Source of the DNA: a virus
Virus record (IMG/VR): IMGVR_UViG_3300033997_000478
Location: 260,429-324,428 of that record
Reading direction: 5' to 3' (one strand)
DNA length: 64,000 nucleotides
Shown here one piece after another: positions 26,647 to 34,802 of this stretch. Positions within the stretch are counted from its first letter, which is position 1; every line of letters begins with the position of its first letter. Position numbers and translations under genes: made by a program. Under the pieces are notes generated by a model. It did not search any database. It had not been told where the DNA came from and worked only from the letters and a program-made list of their open reading frames with translations.

Positions 26647-27695
26647 TAAATTGATCCGGTAGGGCCCTTGATCGTGGCCGACGACTCGATGCCGTTGGCA
26701 GTGATCTTCTGTTGGAAAGTGACCGGACCAGCCCAGGTGGCTTGGTTGCCGGAGGTGTTGGACATGTTGCCGTTCAGACCGAAGTTGCCCTTCAGGTTGA
26801 AGTTGCCTTCCCAGTTGGTCGTGCCGACCTTGACGTTGGCCACAGCTGCTTCCAGATTCAACGTGGCCAGCTGCATCGTCAGTGTTTCAGTGGCCAGATT
26901 GATGGTGTCATCAGCAGCCAGATCGATCTTCTGTGCCTTCAGGTAAAGCTGAAGGGTTTCAAAGGTCATGGTCTTGCCCGCTTCCATCGAGATGGTTTCC
27001 GGGGCATAGACGTAGAAGCTCTTCTGTGCTGCTTGGAACAGCGTGCCGTCGCCGTTCTGCATCGAGATGGCCTTCAGAACCGACTCGAGCTGGATGAAGT
27101 TGCCGTGGCTGTCCTTGATCAGGAACACGCCGTCCTTGGTGTTGAGCTGGAAGCGATACCGGGACAGTTCCTTGTTGGCATCGGTGGTGTTGATCTCGAT
27201 CATACCCAAGTGGGTGCTGACGTAGATCGTGTACCAGTTGTTGGGGTCGTCCATGTCCGCATTCTCATCAACCGTAGCCGAGAAGCGGAAGCGCACGGTT
27301 TCACCCCGGCGCAGGTGGTCATCCCAGCCCAGCTCCTTCCAGTAGAACTGGTCGGTGTCGGCGTAGCGGAAGATCAGCACGCGCTCACCACGACGTACGT
27401 CCGGGGCAGTATCGCGATTGCTACCGTAGGGTAGCCACATGCAATTCAGGGCGGTGTCGAGCACGACCTTGGTGCTGTACTCGGTGCCATTGGCACGCAC
27501 ACCCGTGACCGTGGAGTCAAACGGCAGGGAGATCACCTCACCGTCGAGCAGGTTCAGTACCTCAGTGGGTACCACCTGAAGCTCCATGGACTCCAGTTCC
27601 TTGTTGGATGCAGCTACGCCCATGGAGTACAGGCGCAGCTTGGAAATCTCCGGATCGTCCGGAATCTCCAGCGGGGCAGATTGATGATCAGACAT
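26646..27695 (-). CDS. Baseplate spike-like protein (gp5/gpV type candidate)
   Basis: 349 residues. After 50 residues comes a beta-rich domain that could be an OB-fold (VTGVRANGTEYSTKVVLDTA; GERVLIFRYAD). The region 215-300 has short regular strands such as IDLAADDTINLATETLTMQL, which fit a triple-stranded beta-helix as in gp5 C-terminal, gpV and VgrG spikes. The end is Gly/Asn-rich. Such trimers pierce the outer membrane at the tail tip. The assignment rests on fold-like sequence patterns, not on a specific motif. The gene is the first of a leftward pair with the acetyltransferase. Confidence 0.55.
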   Translation of the reverse strand: MSDHQSAPLEIPDDPEISKLRLYSMGVAASNKELESMELQVVPTEVLNLLDGEVISLPFDSTVTGVRANGTEYSTKVVLDTALNCMWLPYGSNRDTAPDVRRGERVLIFRYADTDQFYWKELGWDDHLRRGETVRFRFSATVDENADMDDPNNWYTIYVSTHLGMIEINTTDANKELSRYRFQLNTKDGVFLIKDSHGNFIQLESVLKAISMQNGDGTLFQAAQKSFYVYAPETISMEAGKTMTFETLQLYLKAQKIDLAADDTINLATETLTMQLATLNLEAAVANVKVGTTNWEGNFNLKGNFGLNGNMSNTSGNQATWAGPVTFQQKITANGIESSATIKGPTGSI

Positions 27696-27787
27696 ATTTC
27701 AGGCCGTTGATAAGCTCATAACAAGTAACCCGTTATTTCTTTACGCCCACCCTCGAAAGGTATGTACGCTCCCGATAAGTTCAGGCC
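27696..27787. promoter_or_regulatory. Divergent promoter region with outward TATG motifs
   Basis: 92 bases between divergent genes. GTATG at 27760-27764 faces the SbcC-like gene (start 24 bases downstream). TTATG on the - strand, CATAA at 27717-27721, faces the spike gene (22 bases). Promoter function is inferred from position and similarity to the phiKZ late motif. Confidence 0.45.
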
Positions 27788-30250
27788 ATGCGAATTGAGA
27801 AATTGGAACTGTTTGGGTTCACGCGACTGACGTTGAAGAACATCCGTCATTTCGTCTACACCCCGCAGTCCCCCTACCAGTTGATCCTGGGTACCAACGG
27901 CTCGGGTAAGAGCTCTGTACTGAGCGAGCTCTCCCCGCTGCCGGCCCACAAGGACAACTTCGAGAAAGACGGTTACAAGCGCATCACCATTTCCCATCGG
28001 GGCAAGACCTACCAGCTGAACTCTGACTTCAAGACCGGCAAGCACAGCTTTGACGTGGACGGTCAGGTTCTCAACCCCGGTGGTACGGCTGAGGTCCAGA
28101 AGACCTTGGTCCAGCAGCACTTCAGCTACACCAAGGAAATCCATGAGTTGGCCACCGGTGAGATTCGCTTCACCGAGATGTCGCCCAACGAGCGTCGGCA
28201 TTGGATCATGATGTTCTCCAAGACCGACTATACCTTTGCCATGAACGCCTTCAAGCGACTGGCGTCTATGCTGCGCGATCAGACCGGTGCAGCCAAGCAC
28301 CTGCGGGCACGCCTGCTCAGTGAAACCAACACGCTGGCTTCCTTGCAAGAGGAGCATGGGTTGGAAGAGCGCGCTGCCAAGTTGCGAGAGGAAATGAATC
28401 AGCTGATGCTCGAGCGCATTCCCAACATGCCCTCGCTGACACAGCAACAGCAGCGCCTGTCGCAGCTGTACGATCAGGTCCAGCAGTGGTGCAAGGACTA
28501 CTGGCGCAACCTGACCTACGTGCCTAGCGATAAGAAGTACAGCTCGCTCGATGACGTGCGTATGGACATCCAACGCATTGAAACGGGCATCCAGACCTCA
28601 CAGGCCGTTTTGGATCGCATGGGTTCGGAGTACAATGAGGTCGAGGCACTGATCAACTCGGTGCAGGTTGATGCCGGTGAATCGTTGGAAGAACTACCCA
28701 ACCTGATCGCCGATGCACAACGGGCCATTGGTGAGTTGCAAGATCGCCAGTTCACCTTCCCGCATCTGCTGGACCCCGAGCAAGTCCAGCGCGATTGGCT
28801 GACCATTCGCACCGAAGTCATCCCGGTCTTCCGTAGTCTACCGGACAACACCGATCGCAAGTTCACGCGCGAGACGATGCAGCAGGCGCGAGACAAGATC
28901 GCCCATTACCAAGGACATGTGGATGTTGGCACCAACAAGATCGAGGCGATGCGTCGTCGCCAAGAGATCATGTCAGAGGCCAAGGAAACCAAATGTCCCA
29001 GCTGTAACTACATCTGGCGTGAAGGGTATTCCGAACTGGAGTACGGTGATCTGAGTCGATGGATCACAGAACACGCTGAGAAGGTCTCTGAGGCCCGCGA
29101 ACAGATCAAGCAGGCTCAGCTCTTCTTGGAGGAGTGTGAGGTTCACAACGCCAATTATCAGCGTTTCCGTGGCTTTGTCGGGGGCTACCCTCGCTTGCAG
29201 CCGTTGTGGGACTTTATCCTGTCCAATTCACTGCTGTTCAACAACCCGGCCCAGCAGCTGGGTGTGTTTGTGACCTGGGAAAACGATCTGGACACCCACG
29301 TCAAGCTGGAAGCGGCCCGTCGCCGCCTCAGCCGCTACGAGGAGGTCCAGCAGCGCCATAACGCCATGGGCGATGCCGCCCGCTTTGCCAAGCGCATGCG
29401 TACCTTGCAAGACGAAATCCAGTTGATGACGGCCCACGTGCTCCGACAGCGTGACGAGCATCGCCGCATCACTCGCTTCATGTCCCGCATGACTCAGATC
29501 CATGGGATCGTGGCGGATCTGGAACGGACGCAGCTGGAGATCGGACGGATCGAAGGTCAGCTGGTTGATGCACTGCGCAACCAAGTGATCGATGAGACGG
29601 TCGATACCCATCAGTCTGAGATGGTGGCCATCAATCGCAAGATCTCCGAGAAGGAAGGTCAGGCGGGTCTGGTGCGTGACATTCAGAACGACTTGAAGAA
29701 CGTCGAACTGGAAACCTCTGCTCTGCAACTGGTGGTACAGACCTTCTCGCCGAAGGAGGGCTTGATTGCCGAACAGCTGGCTGGTGACATTGGCTGTCTG
29801 GTTGCTCAGTTGAACTCGATCATCGCCAGCGTCTGGACCTACGAAATGAAGGTGCTGTCCTGCGGCATCGAGCAGGCCGAACTGGATTACCGCTTCCCGG
29901 TGGAATTCAGCCTTGCAGCTGGTTGGCGCTCCAAGGATGTCTCCAAGACCTCCAAGGGCCAGAAGCAGATGTTTGACATCGCCTTCCACCTGACGGTGAT
30001 GATGTATCTGGGGTTGGAGAACTACCCGCTGTTCTTGGATGAACCGGGTGAGGGCTTTGACGAACAGCACCGCATCAACCTGATGTCCTTTGTCAAGCAG
30101 CTGATGGACATGAACCAGTTTAGCCAACTGTTCATGGTCTCGCACTACGCTTCCAGCCATGGGTCGTTCACCAACGCTGAAGTGCTGGTGCTGGATGAAA
30201 CCAACATCGCTGTCCCCGGCAACTACAACCAACACGTCGTGCTCAATTGA
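27788..30250 (+). CDS. SbcC/Rad50-like (gp46-like) recombination ATPase
   Basis: 820 residues with the SMC/Rad50 layout. Walker A is GTNGSGKS at 35-42. Long coiled-coil arms carry a zinc-hook motif CPSC at 403-406 near the middle, where two subunits would join. The ABC signature-like stretch KTSKGQKQMFDI is near residue 720, and Walker B is LFLDEPGEG with Asp751-Glu752. A VSHYASSH switch follows. In T4 and bacteria this subunit works with a nuclease partner (gp47/SbcD) to resect DNA ends for recombination. No partner gene is visible in this window. It is the first gene of a rightward pair. Confidence 0.88.
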   Translation: MRIEKLELFGFTRLTLKNIRHFVYTPQSPYQLILGTNGSGKSSVLSELSPLPAHKDNFEKDGYKRITISHRGKTYQLNSDFKTGKHSFDVDGQVLNPGGTAEVQKTLVQQHFSYTKEIHELATGEIRFTEMSPNERRHWIMMFSKTDYTFAMNAFKRLASMLRDQTGAAKHLRARLLSETNTLASLQEEHGLEERAAKLREEMNQLMLERIPNMPSLTQQQQRLSQLYDQVQQWCKDYWRNLTYVPSDKKYSSLDDVRMDIQRIETGIQTSQAVLDRMGSEYNEVEALINSVQVDAGESLEELPNLIADAQRAIGELQDRQFTFPHLLDPEQVQRDWLTIRTEVIPVFRSLPDNTDRKFTRETMQQARDKIAHYQGHVDVGTNKIEAMRRRQEIMSEAKETKCPSCNYIWREGYSELEYGDLSRWITEHAEKVSEAREQIKQAQLFLEECEVHNANYQRFRGFVGGYPRLQPLWDFILSNSLLFNNPAQQLGVFVTWENDLDTHVKLEAARRRLSRYEEVQQRHNAMGDAARFAKRMRTLQDEIQLMTAHVLRQRDEHRRITRFMSRMTQIHGIVADLERTQLEIGRIEGQLVDALRNQVIDETVDTHQSEMVAINRKISEKEGQAGLVRDIQNDLKNVELETSALQLVVQTFSPKEGLIAEQLAGDIGCLVAQLNSIIASVWTYEMKVLSCGIEQAELDYRFPVEFSLAAGWRSKDVSKTSKGQKQMFDIAFHLTVMMYLGLENYPLFLDEPGEGFDEQHRINLMSFVKQLMDMNQFSQLFMVSHYASSHGSFTNAEVLVLDETNIAVPGNYNQHVVLN

Positions 30251-30319
30251 GCACGACTTTCAAGTGCTGCTTTCCCGGCAGTCTTACATGAAGTACCAAC
30301 CCACAGAAGAAAACGCCCA

Positions 30320-31369
30320 ATGAAGCCCTTCACCAACCCTCTCTCCGCCAATCAGCAAGTACTCTCGGGCAGCGTGGCCATCGTGGCCCATTCCCAGCGT
30401 GCGCTGCTGCAACTGCTGACCGAAACCACCCCGCTGCTCAAACCGCAACTGGAGCAACTGCGACAGCAGCTCGAAGCCGGCCTGAGTCAGGTCGAAGCCA
30501 GCGCCCAGCGCGCCGTTCTGGAAGGTCGCGGCGTCAAGGGCAACCTGCGCACGATCTTCTCGATCACCTACGACAAGGTCAGCTCGGCCGAAAGCGTCCT
30601 GCCGGCCGTCTCCGCCAACCCGGCCACCGCCGAGGGCGTGCTGAAGGCCTTCTACCGTGCGATCGGCATGTACACCGAACAGGGTACGATTGCCTGGGCG
30701 GCGCCGTTCAAGGAAAGCTTCCCGCGCGGCGTCACCAAGGCGGTCAGCCTCGAAGAAGCTGACAAGTTCGATCCGGTCGCGTACTCCTCGGGCATCTACC
30801 CGGTACAGGACGGCGAGGACATCCGCGGCTTCATCGTCGTGGTGCGTGTGGACGACAACTCCTTCGTGGTGATGTCCAGCCAGAGCGCACCGCAGCTGTA
30901 CACCTTCGTCGAGATCGAAGGCGAGTGGCTGTCGCACGGTGAGTGGGACTACCTGGACATGGAAGCCTTCCAGGCCGCCCTGGCCAAGCTGACCGCCGGC
31001 AACCTGGGTTCGTTCACCTTCGATGAGAAGAAGTGGGCTGCACTGTTCAAGGCACTGCCGGCCAAGGCATACGAAAGCGTTGGCGCCACCTCGCGCGGCG
31101 GCACGGGTGCCGAGATCAAGATCGACGAAAACCTCATCCTGAACTTCGATGGCGAGAAGGCCTTCCTGACCGTGGACAAGGCGCCGTACGGCGAAGTCGG
31201 TCCGGAAGAAGAACGCTACATCCCGTTCGTGGCTGGCGAGCAGTTCGACTACTCTTTCCCGTTCCTGAACAACAAGTTCAAGTCGCTGGAAGAGCGCTTC
31301 AACGACCACATCACCGGCAAGCCGGCCGAGAAGGTCACCAAGGCCGCCACCAAGAAGGCCCGCCGCTAA
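30320..31369 (+). CDS. Highly biased-codon protein of unknown function (349 aa)
   Basis: Unrecognised. It uses almost only G/C-ending codons, much more strongly than the SbcC-like gene before it, so it is probably made in large amounts. Residues 1-75 form a helical, Gln/Leu-rich segment (LLKPQLEQLRQQLEAGLSQV). The rest is alpha/beta with FIVVVRVDDNSFVVMSSQSA, and it ends in a basic tail KVTKAATKKARR that may bind nucleic acid. No membrane segment. It could be a DNA-associated or major structural protein. Confidence 0.65.
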   Translation: MKPFTNPLSANQQVLSGSVAIVAHSQRALLQLLTETTPLLKPQLEQLRQQLEAGLSQVEASAQRAVLEGRGVKGNLRTIFSITYDKVSSAESVLPAVSANPATAEGVLKAFYRAIGMYTEQGTIAWAAPFKESFPRGVTKAVSLEEADKFDPVAYSSGIYPVQDGEDIRGFIVVVRVDDNSFVVMSSQSAPQLYTFVEIEGEWLSHGEWDYLDMEAFQAALAKLTAGNLGSFTFDEKKWAALFKALPAKAYESVGATSRGGTGAEIKIDENLILNFDGEKAFLTVDKAPYGEVGPEEERYIPFVAGEQFDYSFPFLNNKFKSLEERFNDHITGKPAEKVTKAATKKARR

Positions 31370-31374
31370 GGCGA

Positions 31375-31409
31375 CATAAGCCCCCTCCCGGACGGGAGGG
31401 GGCGTTATG
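31375..31409. terminator. Bidirectional terminator between convergent genes
   Basis: CCCCCTCCC pairs with GGGAGGGGG around a four-base loop, with outer CATAA and TTATG. It lies between the + strand 349-residue gene and the - strand gene ending at 31414. Confidence 0.88.
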
Positions 31410-31413
31410 CTGC

Positions 31414-32034
31414 TTACGGGGTGGGCGTACCACCGTGGTCGATGATCCACTGCGTCAGCGCATTGTTCTTGGCAGTGAGTGCATCCACCAACGCGTTCAG
31501 TCGAATGACCTCAGCGTAGGGCGTGGTGCGATTGGTGATCTCCGCCTGACGACGGGTCTCCATGATCTCATGCTGCTCCTGACTGATCAGGCCGCTGAAC
31601 GGAGCGATGTGTTCTTGCACCGCCGACTCCACACCGATCGTGTCACTCACCACTTCGGCCACGTTGGCCTTCAGGTCAGTCAGATCGGTGGTATCCGGCA
31701 ACGGTCCAAGCAGTACCGAGAGCACCACCCGCTTGTAGGCCACACCGGTGACATCAGGGAAGGCCTCGATGTAGGTATCCGGCACGTGGATGACCGGCAG
31801 GGTCTCCGACTCCAGGGTGATGATGTTTGCACCCAGTGCCAGATCGGCCTCGTACTTGTCCCTGGTTTCGTCCTTGGGCAAGTAGAAACGCTTGAAGACG
31901 TCGTCGCCGCGTTCGATGAAGTCACGGAAGCTACGAATAGCGATGACTTCAAAGACGTGATCAGCCGGCGCATTCCACGGCGTCTTGAGCTTGAAGACAC
32001 CCCTGGCGTGCAGGGGTGGGGTCATGATGGCCAT
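31414..32034 (-). CDS. Unrecognised 206-residue structural-region protein
   Basis: No family recognised. The N-terminal 110 residues are alpha/beta (GVFKLKTPWNAPADHVFEVI; VVLSVLLGPLP). The C-terminal half is a long helical, probably coiled-coil region rich in Glu, Gln and Asn. It lies 10 bases downstream of the 580-residue Ig-tailed protein, in the same leftward unit, so it is probably a tail or head-tail connector component acting with it. Confidence 0.6.
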   Translation of the reverse strand: MAIMTPPLHARGVFKLKTPWNAPADHVFEVIAIRSFRDFIERGDDVFKRFYLPKDETRDKYEADLALGANIITLESETLPVIHVPDTYIEAFPDVTGVAYKRVVLSVLLGPLPDTTDLTDLKANVAEVVSDTIGVESAVQEHIAPFSGLISQEQHEIMETRRQAEITNRTTPYAEVIRLNALVDALTAKNNALTQWIIDHGGTPTP

Positions 32035-32044
32035 GGGCTACCTC

Positions 32045-33787
32045 TTACGGAGCCTGCGAGGTGAAGATGTGCATGGTGAACACCTTACTCGCGCGGGTGG
32101 TGGAGTCGTCGGTGACAGCCACCTCGACCTGGATGTCGCCAGCGATCAGCGGGGTGCCGGTGAACTCGCCCGAGTTCGGATCGATCATGGCATTGGCGAA
32201 CTTGCTGGTATCGGACACGCTGACCAGTTCGTACTCGAACGGCGCCTTACCACCGACCGCTTCGAAGGTCGTGCGGTAGTTGCCCAGACGGATGTCGGCA
32301 TGCGGCATTGCCACCACGCCCACGGCGCCTTCGCTAGTGATCTGCAGTGCGTCGACGTTGGTCGGCGGGAAGTATTGCTGCACGGTGCGGCGGCTGGCCA
32401 CCAGGTACTGCACGTTGAGGTGATTGGCCACCACGTACTGGAACACTTCGCCGGCATCGTTGGTGCGCTTGACGCGGGTCATGTCTTGCGGCAGGTCCGA
32501 GAAGTCGGTCAGCTCTTCGGCCACCACCAACATGCGGTTGATCAGCACGATCCAGTCACGGGTCGGCTTGGACATGCGCGAGAAGTCGGTGGAGCTGGTC
32601 GGTACGTTCAGGTAGTCGGGGAACTGCTCTTCAAAGCGGTTCACGCCTTCGCGGTTTTCCGGACCACCCACGATCAACAGGCTCATCGACTTGTACGGGA
32701 TGCCCGTGATGGCCAGGACCTTGTCGATATGGGCTTGGGTGTAAGCCGTGCCGATACTGGTGCGACGGGCCATCTGCATACCGGCCACTGCGTTGACCAC
32801 CGGCGAATGCATGCCGGCCAGCTGGGTCTTGTTGGGGATGGCGAAGAAGGACCAGCCAGGGGTGATCACGAACTCGGTGCTGGTGAAGATGTCCGGGAAG
32901 ATCACCGCCCATTCTTGACGGGTGTGGGTGGAGTTGGCCAGGATCCATTCGGCCAGACCGGCCTTGAGGGAGTCGACGTTGTCGCCAGCTGCACCCCAGA
33001 TGATGAAGTTCCAGTTGGTGTCCAGCCGGTACGTACGATCGTTGGGATCGTGGTACTGGAAGGTCATCGCGGTGATCTTGGTCTCCGGATTCCCTTCCTT
33101 GGCCAGATGGATCTCGGTCTGCATCTGCGGGATGGTGCGCTCAGCGACCATGTCTGCCACCAACTCAGCGCGCTGGAAGAAGTCATCCAGACGACTGGTT
33201 GCCACCGGCGCCACGAACTCCAGCTCAAACTCGTCGTACTGGGTGCGGAAGGCCGAGTCGGCAAACCACAGCTTGATGCGCGAACGCTCCAGGTCTGCCA
33301 GCTCTTCCGGCGTCCATGCACTGCCCAGGGCCGCAGGCAGCAGGTAGAAGGACACGTTGGAGGGCAACCACAGACCGTTGTGGGTAACCATCTCGGCCAC
33401 TTGTGCGTCGAGCACATAACCGTCGAATTCGGCCATGAAGCGCTGGCGGAAGGATTCGGTGGTGGGACCGAAAGCGCCGGCCGAAGCCTGCTCTTGGCTC
33501 CAGCGGATCACGCGCAGCAGGAAGTCGGAGTATTCGGTCGGAACGTCGTAGTAACGCTCACTGACGGTCTTGCTGGAAAACACCGACAGAGCCATCGGCA
33601 CCGGGCTGCCGGAACTGCCGGCCGTGGTCGCATAGACCGCACGGTCAGTGGCGTAGGTGGCGCTCAGCAGGGACAGCTCACCCAGGGGAGCAGTCTGGTG
33701 GCGCCCGTTGTCAGCGAACGAGCCGATAATTACAAAGCCCTTCAGGCTGTAAGTATCGGTTTGGGAATCATTGATGGGGTCACTCAC
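32045..33787 (-). CDS. Virion protein with C-terminal Ig-like domain (580 aa)
   Basis: 580 residues. The first 480 form a large alpha/beta domain I cannot place. They include GWSFFAIPNKTQLAG and ITGIPYKSMSLLIVGGPENR, and read like a tail sheath or baseplate-wedge protein, but I see no decisive motif. The last 95 residues are an Ig-like module (AVGGKAPFEYEL, PNSGEFTGTPLIAGD) of the type found at 1-332 and in the gene at 902. Shared Ig modules suggest surface exposure on the same tail. It is the first gene of the leftward pair and starts 53 bases from an outward TTATG. Confidence 0.6.
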   Translation of the reverse strand: MSDPINDSQTDTYSLKGFVIIGSFADNGRHQTAPLGELSLLSATYATDRAVYATTAGSSGSPVPMALSVFSSKTVSERYYDVPTEYSDFLLRVIRWSQEQASAGAFGPTTESFRQRFMAEFDGYVLDAQVAEMVTHNGLWLPSNVSFYLLPAALGSAWTPEELADLERSRIKLWFADSAFRTQYDEFELEFVAPVATSRLDDFFQRAELVADMVAERTIPQMQTEIHLAKEGNPETKITAMTFQYHDPNDRTYRLDTNWNFIIWGAAGDNVDSLKAGLAEWILANSTHTRQEWAVIFPDIFTSTEFVITPGWSFFAIPNKTQLAGMHSPVVNAVAGMQMARRTSIGTAYTQAHIDKVLAITGIPYKSMSLLIVGGPENREGVNRFEEQFPDYLNVPTSSTDFSRMSKPTRDWIVLINRMLVVAEELTDFSDLPQDMTRVKRTNDAGEVFQYVVANHLNVQYLVASRRTVQQYFPPTNVDALQITSEGAVGVVAMPHADIRLGNYRTTFEAVGGKAPFEYELVSVSDTSKFANAMIDPNSGEFTGTPLIAGDIQVEVAVTDDSTTRASKVFTMHIFTSQAP

Positions 33788-33860
33788 GTGGGTCGCTCCA
33801 ATGGTTGGGATCGAGTTAATCTATGACGGAACTCTATACCATAAACCCACGGGCACACCA
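33788..33860. promoter_or_regulatory. Divergent promoter region with outward TATG motifs
   Basis: 73 bases. CTATG at 33821-33825 faces the spanin genes, 36 bases before the ATG. TTATG on the - strand (CATAA at 33840-33844) faces the 580-residue gene. Promoter function is inference from the recurring motif. Confidence 0.45.
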
Positions 33861-34448
33861 ATGACTTTCCTTAGTGTACTTATCGCCCTGTTCCGGGAGG
33901 TGATGCCTTTCATCAAGGAGGCCCTGCTTGAGGGGCAAACTTTCGGGGCGTGGCTTCGCAACAATTGGATGACCTTCACCGCCTTGGTGGTGGTGACGGT
34001 CTTGACCTTCAATACGGCCTATCTGGTGGATTCCTTTCACCGCGAGCGCAAGGAGCGCCAGGTCACTGAAACGGTGGTGCGTGAACTCAAAGCACCGCTG
34101 AGTTTTGTCCAGGTGCGTCTGCAACGCCTGATGGACCAGAATGCGTATTTGCGTGGTGAGAACAAGCGACTGTCTGAACAGATCGTAACCCTCACCGCCA
34201 ACAGCAGTGAACAAGCGACCAAGCTTCAGCAGTACGAAAAGTGGATGAAAGCTTGCGGTGTGGATCCCAATCGCGGCGGGCAGTGTCGGGCGCAAGTCTC
34301 GGCAACGCCCAAGCGTCGGGCACCGACCCCCAAGCCCAAGCCTGACTTGAATGTCATCCCGCCTCCCGATCCTCCGCCCAAAGAGGGAAAGCGTGGTTTC
34401 TGGAAGAGCCTGCGCGATGCCTTGAGCGGAAAGAAGAACGACGAATGA
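33861..34448 (+). CDS. Inner-membrane spanin candidate
   Basis: 195 residues from the ATG at 33861. A membrane segment at about 36-57 (WMTFTALVVVTVLTFNTAYL) is followed by a long polar helical stretch (60-135) with coiled-coil character. A Pro-rich tail follows (PKRRAPTPKPKP and IPPPDPPP). This is the layout of an i-spanin. It overlaps by four bases the start of a small lipoprotein gene, the classic arrangement of Rz/Rz1-type pairs, which fuse inner and outer membranes in the last step of lysis. An extra hydrophobic N-terminal helix (1-20) is unusual for Rz. Confidence 0.7.
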   Translation: MTFLSVLIALFREVMPFIKEALLEGQTFGAWLRNNWMTFTALVVVTVLTFNTAYLVDSFHRERKERQVTETVVRELKAPLSFVQVRLQRLMDQNAYLRGENKRLSEQIVTLTANSSEQATKLQQYEKWMKACGVDPNRGGQCRAQVSATPKRRAPTPKPKPDLNVIPPPDPPPKEGKRGFWKSLRDALSGKKNDE

Positions 34449-34750
34449 AAACCTCGCTGCTGATTCTGCCGCTGTTGCTCACGGGTTGTGTGACCATCAC
34501 CATGCCGCCCGTGCAGCAACAAGCAGTCCAAAACGACAAACCGGTCAGCACCTGTCCGGTCTATCAACGTCCCAGTCGCGAAGCCCTACCCACCAGCCCA
34601 GATCTGGATCCGTCAGAGATGGCGGATCTGGAAGCTGTGGGTTTGAAACTGGCCAAGCACATCCGCAGGCTCTACGACTACATCGACGCTGGCGAACGGG
34701 AAGAGGCCAAGTCCTACAGTCGCTATCTGGAAAACTGCAAGACGGAGTAA
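34445..34750 (+). CDS. Outer-membrane lipoprotein spanin candidate
   Basis: 101 residues. A short signal peptide (MKTSLLILPLLLTG) ends in a lipobox LLTGC with Cys15 as lipidation site. The residues after Cys (V-T-I) do not contain an Asp at +2, so export to the outer membrane is expected. The mature part is Pro- and Gln-rich, then helical (LEAVGLKLAKHIRRLYDYI). Together with the upstream overlapping gene this is an i-spanin/o-spanin pair, indicating a Gram-negative host. It is longer than most Rz1 proteins, having an extra helical end. Confidence 0.75.
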   Translation: MKTSLLILPLLLTGCVTITMPPVQQQAVQNDKPVSTCPVYQRPSREALPTSPDLDPSEMADLEAVGLKLAKHIRRLYDYIDAGEREEAKSYSRYLENCKTE

Positions 34751-34776
34751 ATCTGAACTCAGGGCCGCAATCCTAC

Positions 34777-34788
34777 GATAGTTTGACC
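34777..34788 (+). promoter_or_regulatory. GATAGTTTGACC motif upstream of the RNase H gene
   Basis: This 12-base motif occurs 14 bases before the ATG at 34803 and again at 38624-38635 before another + strand gene. Two exact copies in intergenic positions suggest a promoter or regulatory element. It does not fit the sigma-70 spacing well. Confidence 0.35.
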
Positions 34789-34802
34789 GCAACGGATCTT
34801 TC

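Noticed and set aside
30320-31369. Possible phage nucleus shell protein (chimallin) among the biased-codon genes.
   Set aside because: None of the three has the expected length of about 600 residues or any sequence I recognise from that family.
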